From: Rhyzopertha dominica
Taxonomy: Eukaryota; Arthropoda; Insecta; Coleoptera; Bostrichidae
Assembly (NCBI GenBank): GCA_025024175.1
Contig: QCXZ01000064.1
Coordinates: 52,039,325 to 52,103,324 of the forward strand
Direction of reading: 5' to 3'
Length of the DNA stretch: 64,000 nucleotides
Positions within the stretch are counted from its first letter, which is position 1. Each line of letters starts with the position of its first letter. The notes beneath the pieces are model-generated. The model made no database searches, was not told the DNA's origin, and saw only the letters and a list, made by a program, of their open reading frames with translations. Shown in pieces: positions 55,571 to 64,000 of the stretch. A program made the translations under genes and the position numbers.

Positions 55571-56385
55571 AACTCGTGACGTCAAGTGTCATGTAAACAT
55601 TACCGATGAGCGTGCTGTTTATTGGTGTAGTATCATTCTTGTATTGGAAAAGCTTTTGTGTGCGTCCTTTCAATAGGACGGTGAAAGAGGTCGCATCAAA
55701 AAGTGATTTGTGTAGTTTTACAAGCATCTATTATGTATGGAAAACAAAACAAATGTTGTTTTGTACATGGTTATAAAAGTACTTCAGTCAGTACAGCTAA
55801 CAAAATTTTATTATTTTTTTGGGATTATAGGTGTTTACTCAGTTTCCATTTTGTTATAGCTTAAAGAGGATCTGGAAAATTATATGCGTTTTAAGTTGAT
55901 AGAGGGAAATGTTATAATAAAGAAAGACGTTTGTTTCCCATATATTCGACTATTAGCCAGACCGGAAACGAGCCGCAAGCGCCTCGAAAATAAATGGCAA
56001 TTTACATTCATTCTGACCTCTACAATAAATGTCAAGTTTAGGGTACATTTTTAATTCTTACATTTTTATGTTTACAAATAGTATGTGTCCAACAACCCAC
56101 TGATCAAATTATCAATGCTACATTAATTTGATAAAATACTGTTGTTTTTACGTTCCTCATCTCCGCCGCGTTGAACCGCTCGTCGCTGTACACAAATTCT
56201 ATAACAATGAACATGCCTTCAGAAGTCATAACTCATAAGTATTTAACTTTTTCTTGGCGTATTTTAATTCGCTTGTTACAAAATGAACGCGCACAACAAA
56301 GTGATAAATTGACGGGCTGAGGCTGACGCGTGACGCGCTGACCCCAGGTGTAAACAAGCGGCCATTGACAAGACACCTGACGTCA
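55571..56385. mobile_element. Probable DNA transposon relic with THAP-like frame
   Basis: CGTGACGTCAAGTGTCATGTAAAC near 55575 is inverted as ACAAGACACCTGACGTCACG ending about 56381, giving terminal repeats that share CGTGACGTCA and GTGTC. Between them, from 55736, a plus-strand frame begins MYGKQNKCCFVHGYKSTS, with the Cys spacing and opening of a THAP domain, then runs out. The superfamily is guessed as P-like from the THAP frame; no target duplication was found. Confidence 0.4.
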
Positions 56386-56395
56386 CGGCCAATAT

Positions 56396-58566
56396 TTATC
56401 TATTTATTTATTTATTTATATACAGAAGCACAAACAGGACGAACCTAAAACAGTGCTTACAACTTATTCAAAATGAAATTAACGTAGTATAGAATAAACC
56501 ATACCGCAAAACAGAAATTATTAAACCGTAAAATTAATACCTAGTTAACACCTAATTTACTTTTATAACATTATATAAGAAGTAAACTATCAAAATACGA
56601 AAGGAAACGGACAAATATATTGGTGGAGCACTTTAAAAATTTTTCTCCGAAATGAGTATACAGAAACACTAAATATATCAACTTCAAGTGATGGATTAGT
56701 TAGCCTGCTTAATGAATTGTAGGACTTCATACATCTAAGAAGTGGCGAGTTTGCATATGCATTAGTAAATTGTACTGGTACATAAAACAAATTATGCGAC
56801 CTAGTGTTATACACAGAAGTCACCGAAATATTCAACATACTCAAAATAACTGTCGAGTCCACTGCACCACTGAAAATGCTGTGCAGATAACGAAGATCTG
56901 CAAAACTTCGTCGCTGCTCCTGAGGCAGCATGTGAAAGTGTTCACGTATAAGATCAGTACTCTGCAGATCTATACGAAGTTTATAAGCAACATATCTAAG
57001 GAATTTGTTCTGAATTCTTTCAAGGCTATTAATGTACACAATATATTGGGGATTCCAAATAACTGAAGCATAGTTCAGAATACTATTAACGTAGGCCATG
57101 AACAAAGAATTAAAAGATTTCCATTTTCCAAATTCAGAACAAACTCTAAAAATAAATCCTATACTATTATTTGCCTTCCTTACAATATAGGAAATATGCT
57201 CACTAAATAGCATCTTTGAATCAAATATGACACCTAAATCTCTAATTGAATTTACCCTATTCAACAAGCTACTGTTTATACTATAATCAAATTTTATAAT
57301 GCTCTTATTCCTGTTAAATGATATCGTGCAACATTTATCAATGTTAAAAAAAGGCTATTACTTTGGCAGTAAAACTTCAGACTTTCAATATCCTCCTGGA
57401 GAAGCTTGCAGTTGTCTATAGATGAAACACAACGATAGATTTTTAAATCATCGGCATACATTAAAAAATTTGAATGTTTGAAACAATTGGAAATGTCATT
57501 TATATAGATATTAAACAACAAAGGACCTAGATGTTATCCTTGAGGAACACCCGAATTTATTTCCACTTGATCAGACTTAACCCTACCAATCTTCACAAAC
57601 TGACTCCTATCAAACAAATATGATTGAAACCATGGAAGAAGAGAATCACACACACCAATGTCTTCCAATTTATTAAGCATTATAAAATGATCAATTTTGT
57701 CAAATGCTTTGCTGAAGTCAGTTTAAATGCTATCAACCTGTTGTCGATTGTCCATTTGTTGTAATAAAAATTCTGTGTACACAAACAAATTAGAAACCAC
57801 TGAGCGTCCACTCATGAATCCGTGTTGAGAAGGACAAATTAGAAATTTTACGTGGAAGAGGACATGATCGTATATGATTGATTCAAAAATTTTAGCAAAA
57901 ATACACAGATTCTAGGAAAGACACCTTCTCCTAACCATTTATTAAAAATTATCTCAAGAGGAGTCAACAGATTATCCATGCATTCCTTTATGAAAATGAC
58001 TGGTTTCCTATCAGGGCCTATTCCCTGTTTTGGAAGAGCTTGCACTTTTTTCTTAATATCGTCCGCAGTTATTGAGGGAGCACATACATAATTATTTGTA
58101 GCCAATCGAGATGAACTCTTGCGATAAACGGGATTCGAGTCAACAAATACGGATGAAAAGTACCTCGAAAAACACTGACATATATCAAAATAACTAAATG
58201 CTGCACGATTACAATCATTCATAACAGTAGGTATGCCGATACGTGCTTTTCGTTTATTATACGCAAACGACCAGAATTGTTTTGCCTCCACGCCAATTTT
58301 TCTTTCAACAGTTTCAATATAATTCCTATAGTCATTGTTAATGAGATACTTGCCCCGTCCTCTAAGTATTTTAAAAGTTAAGTAGTCCATCTTATTACCA
58401 TATCTTTTCCAAAGACTGTGGTATTTCTTCTTTTTTTTAAGTGTTCTAATTGTTATTTTTGAGCACCAGCTCGGATAACAGCAGGATTTTCTAACGCTCC
58501 GCGGTACATATTTATCAAATAAAACTATACAGTACAGAATAAAGTTTCTGAAGTGTGAAGACAAGT
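56396..58566 (-). pseudogene. 5'-truncated LINE ORF2 with frameshifts (LINE-C)
   Basis: On the minus strand, from 58564: KQFWSFAYNKRKARIGIP, YFSSVFVDSNPVY and LPKQGIGPDRKPVIFIKECM (the GPD region at the start of the RT fingers). Frames are then broken through 57850-57530, where the complement still shows AFDKIDHFI and GYPxGSxxGPLLF-like text. Then come LMYADDLKIYRCVSSIDNCK (motif C, YADD) and, from 57267, NSIRDLGVIFDSKMLFSEHI and LNYASVIWNPQYIVYINSLE (thumb and C-terminal extension, jockey/CR1-like). The plus-strand start of the element is a (TTTA)n tract at 56396-56420, which is the 3' tail on the minus strand. At least three frame breaks make it dead. Confidence 0.82.
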
Positions 58567-59636
58567 GAATATGTTCGCGTTTTGGCAGTCCCTTTAAATA
58601 TTCACATTTTTAATATTAAAAATACACCTTACGATCCATTTTTTAGAATTTATAAGTTGTCACAGCTATTTTGTGGATTAGATGCTGCCTATTAATATGC
58701 AATTTAATAAAATATAAATACATGGAAAATACCCTATTGTTGCGATAATTTGCGGCAAGTTTTCCTGGTATAGTATGAAGCCCGAGAGGGTACATCGCTG
58801 AAGTTCTAGTATACATCTCCGCAAATCATGTAACATCTATAAAATGTTGGTATACACGTTTTTACAACTTCTCTCAAACAGTTCATGTAGGTATGTTACC
58901 ATTTTTAATGTTTATTAATCCGAGCAAACAAATAGAGGATTGCATGATGGATGCACTATTACCAGATTAGTAGGACAACAATATACTAGGAACGTGCATA
59001 CAATTTATATGTAGTAAGGTTGAACTTTCCTATTACACAAAATAAAACCAAAAAATATTGTAAATAGTAACAAAATCTGAATTTTGGGTGCGTTGTCCTA
59101 TGTGGGTTTTAAAAAATACAATACGTTCAAACTCATTAGGAAAGGAATAAGGTTTTACTTGCCTAATATGTAAATAGAATTTCTATTTTTTTACATTCAT
59201 TTGTAATTTCTCGAATAAAACATCGGCTATATGCCGAGTTTTATTGATTTAACCAGCAATATTTAACTTTGGTAACGACCTCGTAGCGCAGGAGTAAATT
59301 GATGTGTCCGCGCTTTTGCTTTCACATGTCATATTTGGTATCGTTCCAGAGCGGGATTTTCCCCCATGTACCATAGCTTTCCTTTTTTCTTGTAGGTATA
59401 AGTATGGTCTCGTATATAACATACATATAAACACCTAAGCTCTTTTATAAATGTGTAGGCTACCCAAGAAACAAATACAGAAAAAATCACTTTAATAAGT
59501 ATATCCTTGCTTGTCGATAACAGATGTTCTTGTATAATCTGTGATATTTTGATATATTGAATATTACCGCAGTGTGTAAAACGACGACATATAGAAAATA
59601 GTATGTAAAATATTTAATTTTTTTATGTTTTTACAG
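58567..59636. other. Synaptotagmin intron, no feature supported
   Basis: AT-rich. 59220-59460 has a SINE-like look (TCGTAGCGCAGGAGTAAATT) but no pol III boxes or target duplication could be set. Confidence 0.35.
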
Positions 59637-59739
59637 ATCTCCAAATCATCTACGGGAAACAAAAATCGACAATCATGGTTTGGAATATCATACGGTTGAT
59701 ACTGCCAGCATGCTTCAGCCAAGAGACAGAAACAGAGAT
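59637..59739 (+). CDS. Synaptotagmin (Syt14-like), small linker exon
   Basis: The acceptor TTTTTACAG precedes 59637 and the donor GTAAGT follows 59739. It accepts phase 2 from the exon at 40186 (AG plus A gives Arg) and leaves in phase 0. It encodes 34 residues, SPNHLRETKIDNHGLEYHTV then DTASMLQPRDRNRD, a polar linker without domain. The phase agreement with the exons on both sides supports the assignment. A 19.2-kb intron packed with repeats separates it from the upstream exon. Confidence 0.65.
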
Positions 59740-60129
59740 GTAAGTATTAAATATACTAAAATCTTATTATGTAGAGACTCAATGTTTTTCGAAGCGATTG
59801 CAAAAATCAGGCTTCCAAATCGTAAACGTAGACGTTTTTATCGGCAGAAATGGTATAAAACAAAAGTTATAGATAATCCCAGATTGTATTTCTACGTACT
59901 TTACTAAGCACTGCTTTTACGCGTTGGCACGTCGTTGGTGTTTGATCCTTAAGCGATCTATAAATCAATATTATGTCTTCCCCGAGTCACTTCGTCCTAA
60001 TACAGTGATATTGATAATGCAACGAATTACCCTGGAGTGTGTATTTAATCAGACATAAAACTGTTTGATAAATGGATATCAATACCAATTGCTTGGGCTG
60101 TAAACAGTATTTTGGTTTGAAGGCTTCCG
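59740..60129. other. Synaptotagmin intron, no feature seen
   Basis: Short AT-rich stretch between the exon ending 59739 and the PLE-3 inverted repeat. Confidence 0.4.
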
Positions 60130-60527
60130 TGGTTGTTGTCGATGACATGTTGTTTTCCGGGCTGCTTCCCACGTTGGTTATTAGACCTTGACGTTTCGAC
60201 ACTCATGTCGGTGTCTTTCTCAGAAGTAGCTCTGAAACTGAAGTGTCCTAGTCCTTTCGGGTATTGACACTCGTCCGGGTCACTGACGCATGCCTTAGGA
60301 TATCCGTTCTTCTGTAGTGCACAGATTGAATCAACAAGCAACCACGGAGGAAGGAACCAGAGGAGCACATCGCTGCAGCATACCTGCCCTACGTCAATGG
60401 ATGTACAGATAAGATCGGACGGCTGCTGAGAAGACATCATATAAACACCATCTTCACCGCCCCGGGAAAGATAGCTAACGCCTTTCCGAAATATCGTTCG
60501 ACGACTGAGCAGCTACAAACACAAGGT

Positions 60528-60746
60528 GTGTACAGCATCCCATGGAGCTGTGGGAAGGTTTACATAGGCCAAACCGGAAGGCACATCAGCACGAGAATCA
60601 AGGAGCACATGAGGGACACCAGAGACCGGCAAGGTGATAGGTCGGCTGTAGCAGAACACCGAATGGAGACTGGCCACATCATCAAATTCGAGGATGCACA
60701 AATGCTGTCGAGGGAAGCGAGGTTTTGGTCGAGACTGTACAAGTAA
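60528..60746 (+). pseudogene. PLE-3 GIY-YIG endonuclease
   Basis: The open frame reads YSIPWSCGKVYIGQTGRHIS then TRIKEHMRDTRDRQGDRSAV, AEHRMETGHIIKFEDAQML and REARFWSRLYK. Key positions are the SIPWSCGKVYIG start (GIY-YIG-type strand pair with Cys and Tyr), QTGR with the catalytic-type Arg, KEH and AEH His pairs, and the GH...F segment. These match the nuclease fused to PLE reverse transcriptases. A stop follows RLYK at 60744, after which IQKNPHNYNRDRGIELP continues in frame, so the stop is probably a mutation. Truncated upstream, hence inactive. Confidence 0.85.
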
Positions 60747-60862
60747 GCCATCGAAATCCAGAAGAATCCGCACAATTATAACCGTGACCGGGGCATCGAA
60801 CTACCTGGAATCTGGAAACCGGTCATGCGTAACAACGCCCACGCGTCAGTGACCCGGATGAG

Positions 60863-60870
60863 TATAAATA
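60863..60870 (+). promoter_or_regulatory. TATA box of PLE-3 terminal repeat
   Basis: TATAAATA lies 28 bases before the first stem I base (60899) of the ribozyme, the same spacing as in PLE-1. In the left inverted copy the corresponding site has mutated to GTGTCAATAC. Confidence 0.5.
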
Positions 60871-60898
60871 CTCGAGCGGACTAGGACACTTCAGTTTC

Positions 60899-60949
60899 AG
60901 AGCTACTTCTGAGGAAGACACCGACATGAGTGTCGAAACGTCAAGTTCT
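60899..60949 (+). ncRNA. Hammerhead ribozyme of PLE-3
   Basis: The order is stem I 5' strand AGA-GCT-ACTT (60899-60908), core CTGAGGA (60909-60915), and stem II GACAC (60917-60921) with GTGTC (60930-60934) around an 8-base loop. GAAAC (60935-60939) follows, then GTC (60940-60942), then the stem I 3' strand AAGT-TCT (60943-60949). Stem I is 4 bp, a 3-base bulge (GCT), then 3 bp. Stem III is the self-complementary ACGT. Cleavage is predicted after C60942. It shares no stem sequence with the PLE-1 ribozyme, so the pairing is preserved by covariation, strong evidence for an RNA structure. Confidence 0.85.
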
Positions 60950-61074
60950 AATAACCAACGTGGGAACCAGCCCGGAAAACAACATGTCATCGCTGTAAAG
61001 AGTATTATTATTTCTGAAAAGCACACAAAACACAGTTTGTTAAATAAATTATTTTATTTAGGACGGCATAGACG

Positions 61075-61690
61075 TTTCTAATGGTGTGTCACAAGGTTTA
61101 CACTGTAGTCCAATTTTACAAGGCTTATTCGTTTTGTTATAAAAAGACGGATTCGTTAGAAAAATCTTTTATTCGAAGTTTTAGTTTTCTACAAACATGT
61201 TTCATTTTTCCACATAATCGCCGTGCACTTCCAAGCACTTTTTGTAGCGCTACACCAGTTTTTGTAACCCCCTGCATAAAAGTTCTTCACCTAAGAACTG
61301 AACCAGTTCATAGCTTCTATCTTGAAATACTCGTTATTCTGTAAGCCACTGTTTGAAGTGTAAGAAGAGGAAATAGTCGCTAGTTGCAAGGTCGAGACTC
61401 TAAGGCGGGTGATCAAGGATTTGCCAACGAAAATCGTGAATCATCTCCTTGGTTATAACAGCAGTGTGAGAACGAGCATTGTAGTGGAGGAGGACTATTG
61501 TCGACAGTGATCTACAATTTTGCAATTTGCCGAGGGTTACGCAGCACGTAACAGCTGTAATTGTGATCCCACGTTTCATGAATTTAACCAAAAGAATACT
61601 CTTATCATCCCGGAAAATATCATTTTGCGAGTTGTGTAAGGAGATTGTTTGAACCTTTCCTTCACTCATTACAGCTTATCGACTCATAAC
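61075..61690 (-). pseudogene. Mariner transposase relic (DD34D-like)
   Basis: The minus strand from about 61669 reads FMKRGITITAV, IVLLHYNARSHTAVITKEMI and HDFRWQILDHPP before a stop, then RLFPLLTLQTVAY and further damaged C-terminal text down to about 61080. LHDNARPHxA with the second catalytic Asp (here changed to Tyr: LHYNARSH) and the LxHPPYSPDLxPxD segment (cut after HPP) identify a mariner transposase. Loss of the catalytic Asp and the stops make it dead. Terminal repeats were not recognised. Confidence 0.75.
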
Positions 61691-61699
61691 TCCTTGAGT

Positions 61700-62135
61700 G
61701 TTTTGAGGTCAGAGAACATTTTAGGCAATTTGACGAAAACTAGGCAACCCCAAGTGTGGTACATTGCTGAAACTGTCTCGCGATGCAAAATTTGAAAATC
61801 GATGTTTCGAGAAGTCATATAGAATATTCTGGAAAATTCATGGCAGAGGGATTTGGCATGTCTGACGTATCCAGAATGTCGATGTTTGGAGAAGGTCATA
61901 TATGACATTCTAGAAAATTTAACAAAGACTAGGGAATCCCCCAAGTGTAGCACATTGCCGAAACTGTGTCGCGATAGAAAAATCGAAAATTGACTTTTCG
62001 AGAAGCTTATAGAACATTCTGGAACTGGAAACTGCCAAGTATGGCACATTGCCGTAACCTTCTCATGCTGGAAACGTAGAAAATCGACATTCGAGAAGGT
62101 CATCTCAAAGTTACCATAATTTCTATAACTGTATG
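61700..62135. repeat. Internally repeated dispersed element, copy 2
   Basis: Repeated blocks CCAAGTGTAGCACATTGCCG, GAAAATCGATGTTTCGAGAAG and AGAACATTCTGGAA occur three to four times. The right end (AAGGTCATCTCAAAGTTACCATAATTTCTATAACTGTATGATCG) matches the end of the copy at 28540-28860. The unit period is roughly 110-135 bases. The two loci share both unit and terminus, which defines a family. Confidence 0.65.
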
Positions 62136-62447
62136 ATCGAGTCCAGTTGGTCTACATCAGCTAGTTTAAACCTATTTCTTTGGTAAATTTAATGATATAC
62201 TATTTAGTTATTGCATCAATGACGTATCTCTCAAAAGAGTTCCAAATGGAACACTGAAGGGTCAGATCGAAATTCTCCGATTGTGCCTCTCCTCTCATTA
62301 TTTAAAAATTTTGATTTTGTAGCGTCTTTAAAAAGATGTCATTTTCTGCGATTTTACCCAGATTTTATCCATTTCTTAATTTGGATTTTTTGTAGATATG
62401 TTAGTCATTTTGCAAAACTAAAAATAAAATGTCATGATCATTTACAG

Positions 62448-62654
62448 TGCATAGTCGTCATGAACCCGTCAGAAAGCGAGACCCACGAGCTCCTCTCCTG
62501 CGGAGGATCAGAACCAGAGGCGCAGCTCACTAACAGATGCGGACAATTAGAAATTGCCCTCCTGTACGACGCGCCTATGCGCAAAATGACCGTCCATGTA
62601 CTGCAGGCCAGGGAGATCCCCAGCAGGGACCGCGGTCAACCCACACACACGCAG
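62448..62654 (+). CDS. Synaptotagmin (Syt14-like), start of first C2 domain
   Basis: The acceptor ATTTACAG precedes 62448 and the donor GTAATT follows 62654; phase 0 at both ends fits the preceding exon. After an acidic linker (NPSESETHELLSCGGSEPEA) it enters a C2 domain: CGQLEIALLYDAPMRKMTVH then VLQAREIPSRDRGQPTHTQ. The G-x-L-x-(I/V)-x-L-x-Y opening, the K-x-(T/L)-V strand and the L-x-A-x-(D/E)-(I/L)-P segment are C2 hallmarks. In Ca2+-binding synaptotagmins the last segment is usually LxAxDLPxMDxxGxSDPY; here GQPTHTQ replaces GxSDPY, consistent with a non-Ca2+-binding C2 as in Syt14/16. The name is my recollection of that family; synaptotagmin-like is firmer. The rest of C2A and C2B lie beyond the window. 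Confidence 0.72.
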
Positions 62655-64000
62655 GTAATTCCACTTTCATTCGCTCATAAAGAATGCACAGCTCCTACCT
62701 AATCCAGAATGAATAAGGTATAATGGGATAATTTTGTTAGAGAAGACGTCTGGGCATAAGTAATGCTGAATTGCTGAAGTTATATAATTTGTCGTGCGGC
62801 TTCTAATCCATCCAAGGTGTTTAAATCAGTTTTAAGCAGGGTTATATTGTGTAGAACACATTAAAGAAACTTTACTTTTCCATATAATTTTCGTATATCC
62901 AATAAAGTCGCATAACACTTATTATTTAACCAAGCCTTAAGCCCTGACCCCTTTAGTTCTAAAAACAAATTTAACCACAGTTCGTACAATACATAATATA
63001 TTTATTTTAGATTGCGTTATTTTCTGAAGGGGTAAATATACTGACTACGGATAACACTACCTAAGGATAACGAACTTTGCCATCTGTCATCTTACAAAAA
63101 TGGCACTCTTTAAAAAGAGAATGGATAGAAGTATCAAATATTTAATATAAGTTTTCAATGTGCTCTGAGCAGTTACAATACGGTATAGGTAGGGTGCTTA
63201 TTATTTTTAATTTAAGTACTATTCAACAAGTTGTATTTCACTTTTAAATGTTTTTGAACTTATTTCAATTTGAAATTTGGCAAAATTCGTTGTTTATGAT
63301 TCGATTTAACAATATTCGCTCAGAGTAGACAAACAAAAATAATTGTGTGGTAGTACATAAGCGTCTTAATTGTTATATTACGATACGTGCTCTTACTATA
63401 TAATCCTAACGTTTACCCAGTAAACAGAAAATTGTGTCACATTGTGCGTAACTTATTATTAAAAAATCTTACTTTTAACATGTGGCGTCAGTGGCCCCAA
63501 ACTCAACCCAACTTTGCCCACTCCGCCCCAACAAATAATTTCGGTATCACTACAGTTTATATTCCAATGTAAGACTCGTATGGTGAGGGTATAGGTGTAT
63601 AAAACTGTTAATTGTTTTCAGAAAAGTCAATGATAAATAACATTTTTTGATTGTAAGTCTTGCTTGTGATTTGAAGGCAGCACTTGTTATTTTGAAAACG
63701 ACATTTTATGCGTTTAGGTAATCATAAAAACGAAAATAATCATTTTGCAAATGTTGAGCAGCCAAAATTAAATTAAAATTTTTCGTATTGTTACATTTCG
63801 GCTTGCTTCTAAAGCTTTCATCTACAGATGACTTTATGGTGTATTTAAAATGATTGTATGAAAATGCGTCCAATGTGAAAAACATAGAAAAACTAATGCG
63901 GGAATAATCAAGAAAAACTTACATTATCGCCGCCTTCATCCGTGGGTCATAACAATGCGGTCACTCCGGTGGACAGACAAGGCGGTTTCACATACGCGCG
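62655..64000. other. Synaptotagmin intron, no feature seen
   Basis: AT-rich sequence to the window edge; the next C2 exon was not found before the end. Confidence 0.4.

Larger units (their letters stand above)
60130..60990 (+). mobile_element. PLE-3: endonuclease flanked by inverted terminal repeats
   Basis: About 150 bases at 60140-60290 are repeated in reverse complement at 60840-60990 (shared: GACTAGGACACTTCAGTTTC, ACACCGACATGAGTGTCG, CCCGGAAAACAACATGTCAT). Between them lies the C-terminal part of a PLE protein on the plus strand. This is the pseudo-LTR arrangement of Penelope elements after severe 5' truncation: the RT is gone. The right repeat carries a TATA box and a complete hammerhead. 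The left one has a broken core (CTGAGAA, minus strand, 60223-60217). Confidence 0.85.

Noticed and set aside
1..64000. CRISPR arrays, bacterial operons, ribosome binding sites, phage attachment sites
   Set aside because: None found; splice sites, intron-rich genes and animal transposons show that this is insect nuclear DNA.

Overview
This window is AT-rich, intron-dominated nuclear DNA of an insect. The evidence is a spliced 7tm_6-type odorant receptor gene (a family known only from insects) plus dense relics of mariner/Tc1, hAT, Penelope-like, non-LTR and LTR elements. The order of insect cannot be fixed from the sequence. Scattered n bases mark an unfinished assembly.

Three host genes are supported by exon phase and splice-site agreement. 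(1) An odorant receptor on the minus strand (2543-4621): four exons joining in frame to about 385 residues; the short last exon was not found. (2) A TMEM179-family membrane protein on the minus strand (10433-14256): four exons, predicted 364 residues, complete; its introns hold a tRNA-headed SINE with a 14-base target duplication, a short-TIR MITE and a LINE scrap. (3) A synaptotagmin, best guess Syt14-like, on the plus strand: four internal exons at 34710, 40186, 59637 and 62448. It runs off the right end of the window, and its first exon(s) were not found. Its introns are 5.3, 19.2 and 2.7 kb and are largely transposon debris.

The rest is a transposon graveyard. 862-2343 is a long foldback MITE. 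17.8-18.2 kb is a Tc1 relic. 18.6-22.8 kb is a Penelope-like element (PLE) with a 2.35 kb hAT-type element inserted in its GIY-YIG endonuclease. 27-32.5 kb holds three decayed mariner-type elements. 33.1-33.9 and 43.3-44.3 kb hold relics of a second PLE family. 36.96, 51.0 and 19.98 kb are hAT-type insertions with 8-base target duplications. 39.2 kb is a solo LTR. 45.7 kb is an internally deleted mariner. 48.0, 51.3 and 56.4 kb are three 5'-truncated LINEs. 54.2-55.2 kb is a 356-bp satellite. 60.1-61.0 kb is a third PLE with inverted terminal copies.

The most interesting signal is a set of hammerhead-ribozyme cores (CTGANGA, stem II, GAAAC). Two have complete stem I and an ACGT stem III with a GUC cleavage site. 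Both sit about 30 bases downstream of a TATA box in the terminal repeats of the PLEs. Further intact-looking or decayed cores lie elsewhere in the window. The PLE/hammerhead association is known; the constant TATA spacing, the spread of core states in one locus, and the solitary copies are what deserve checking.
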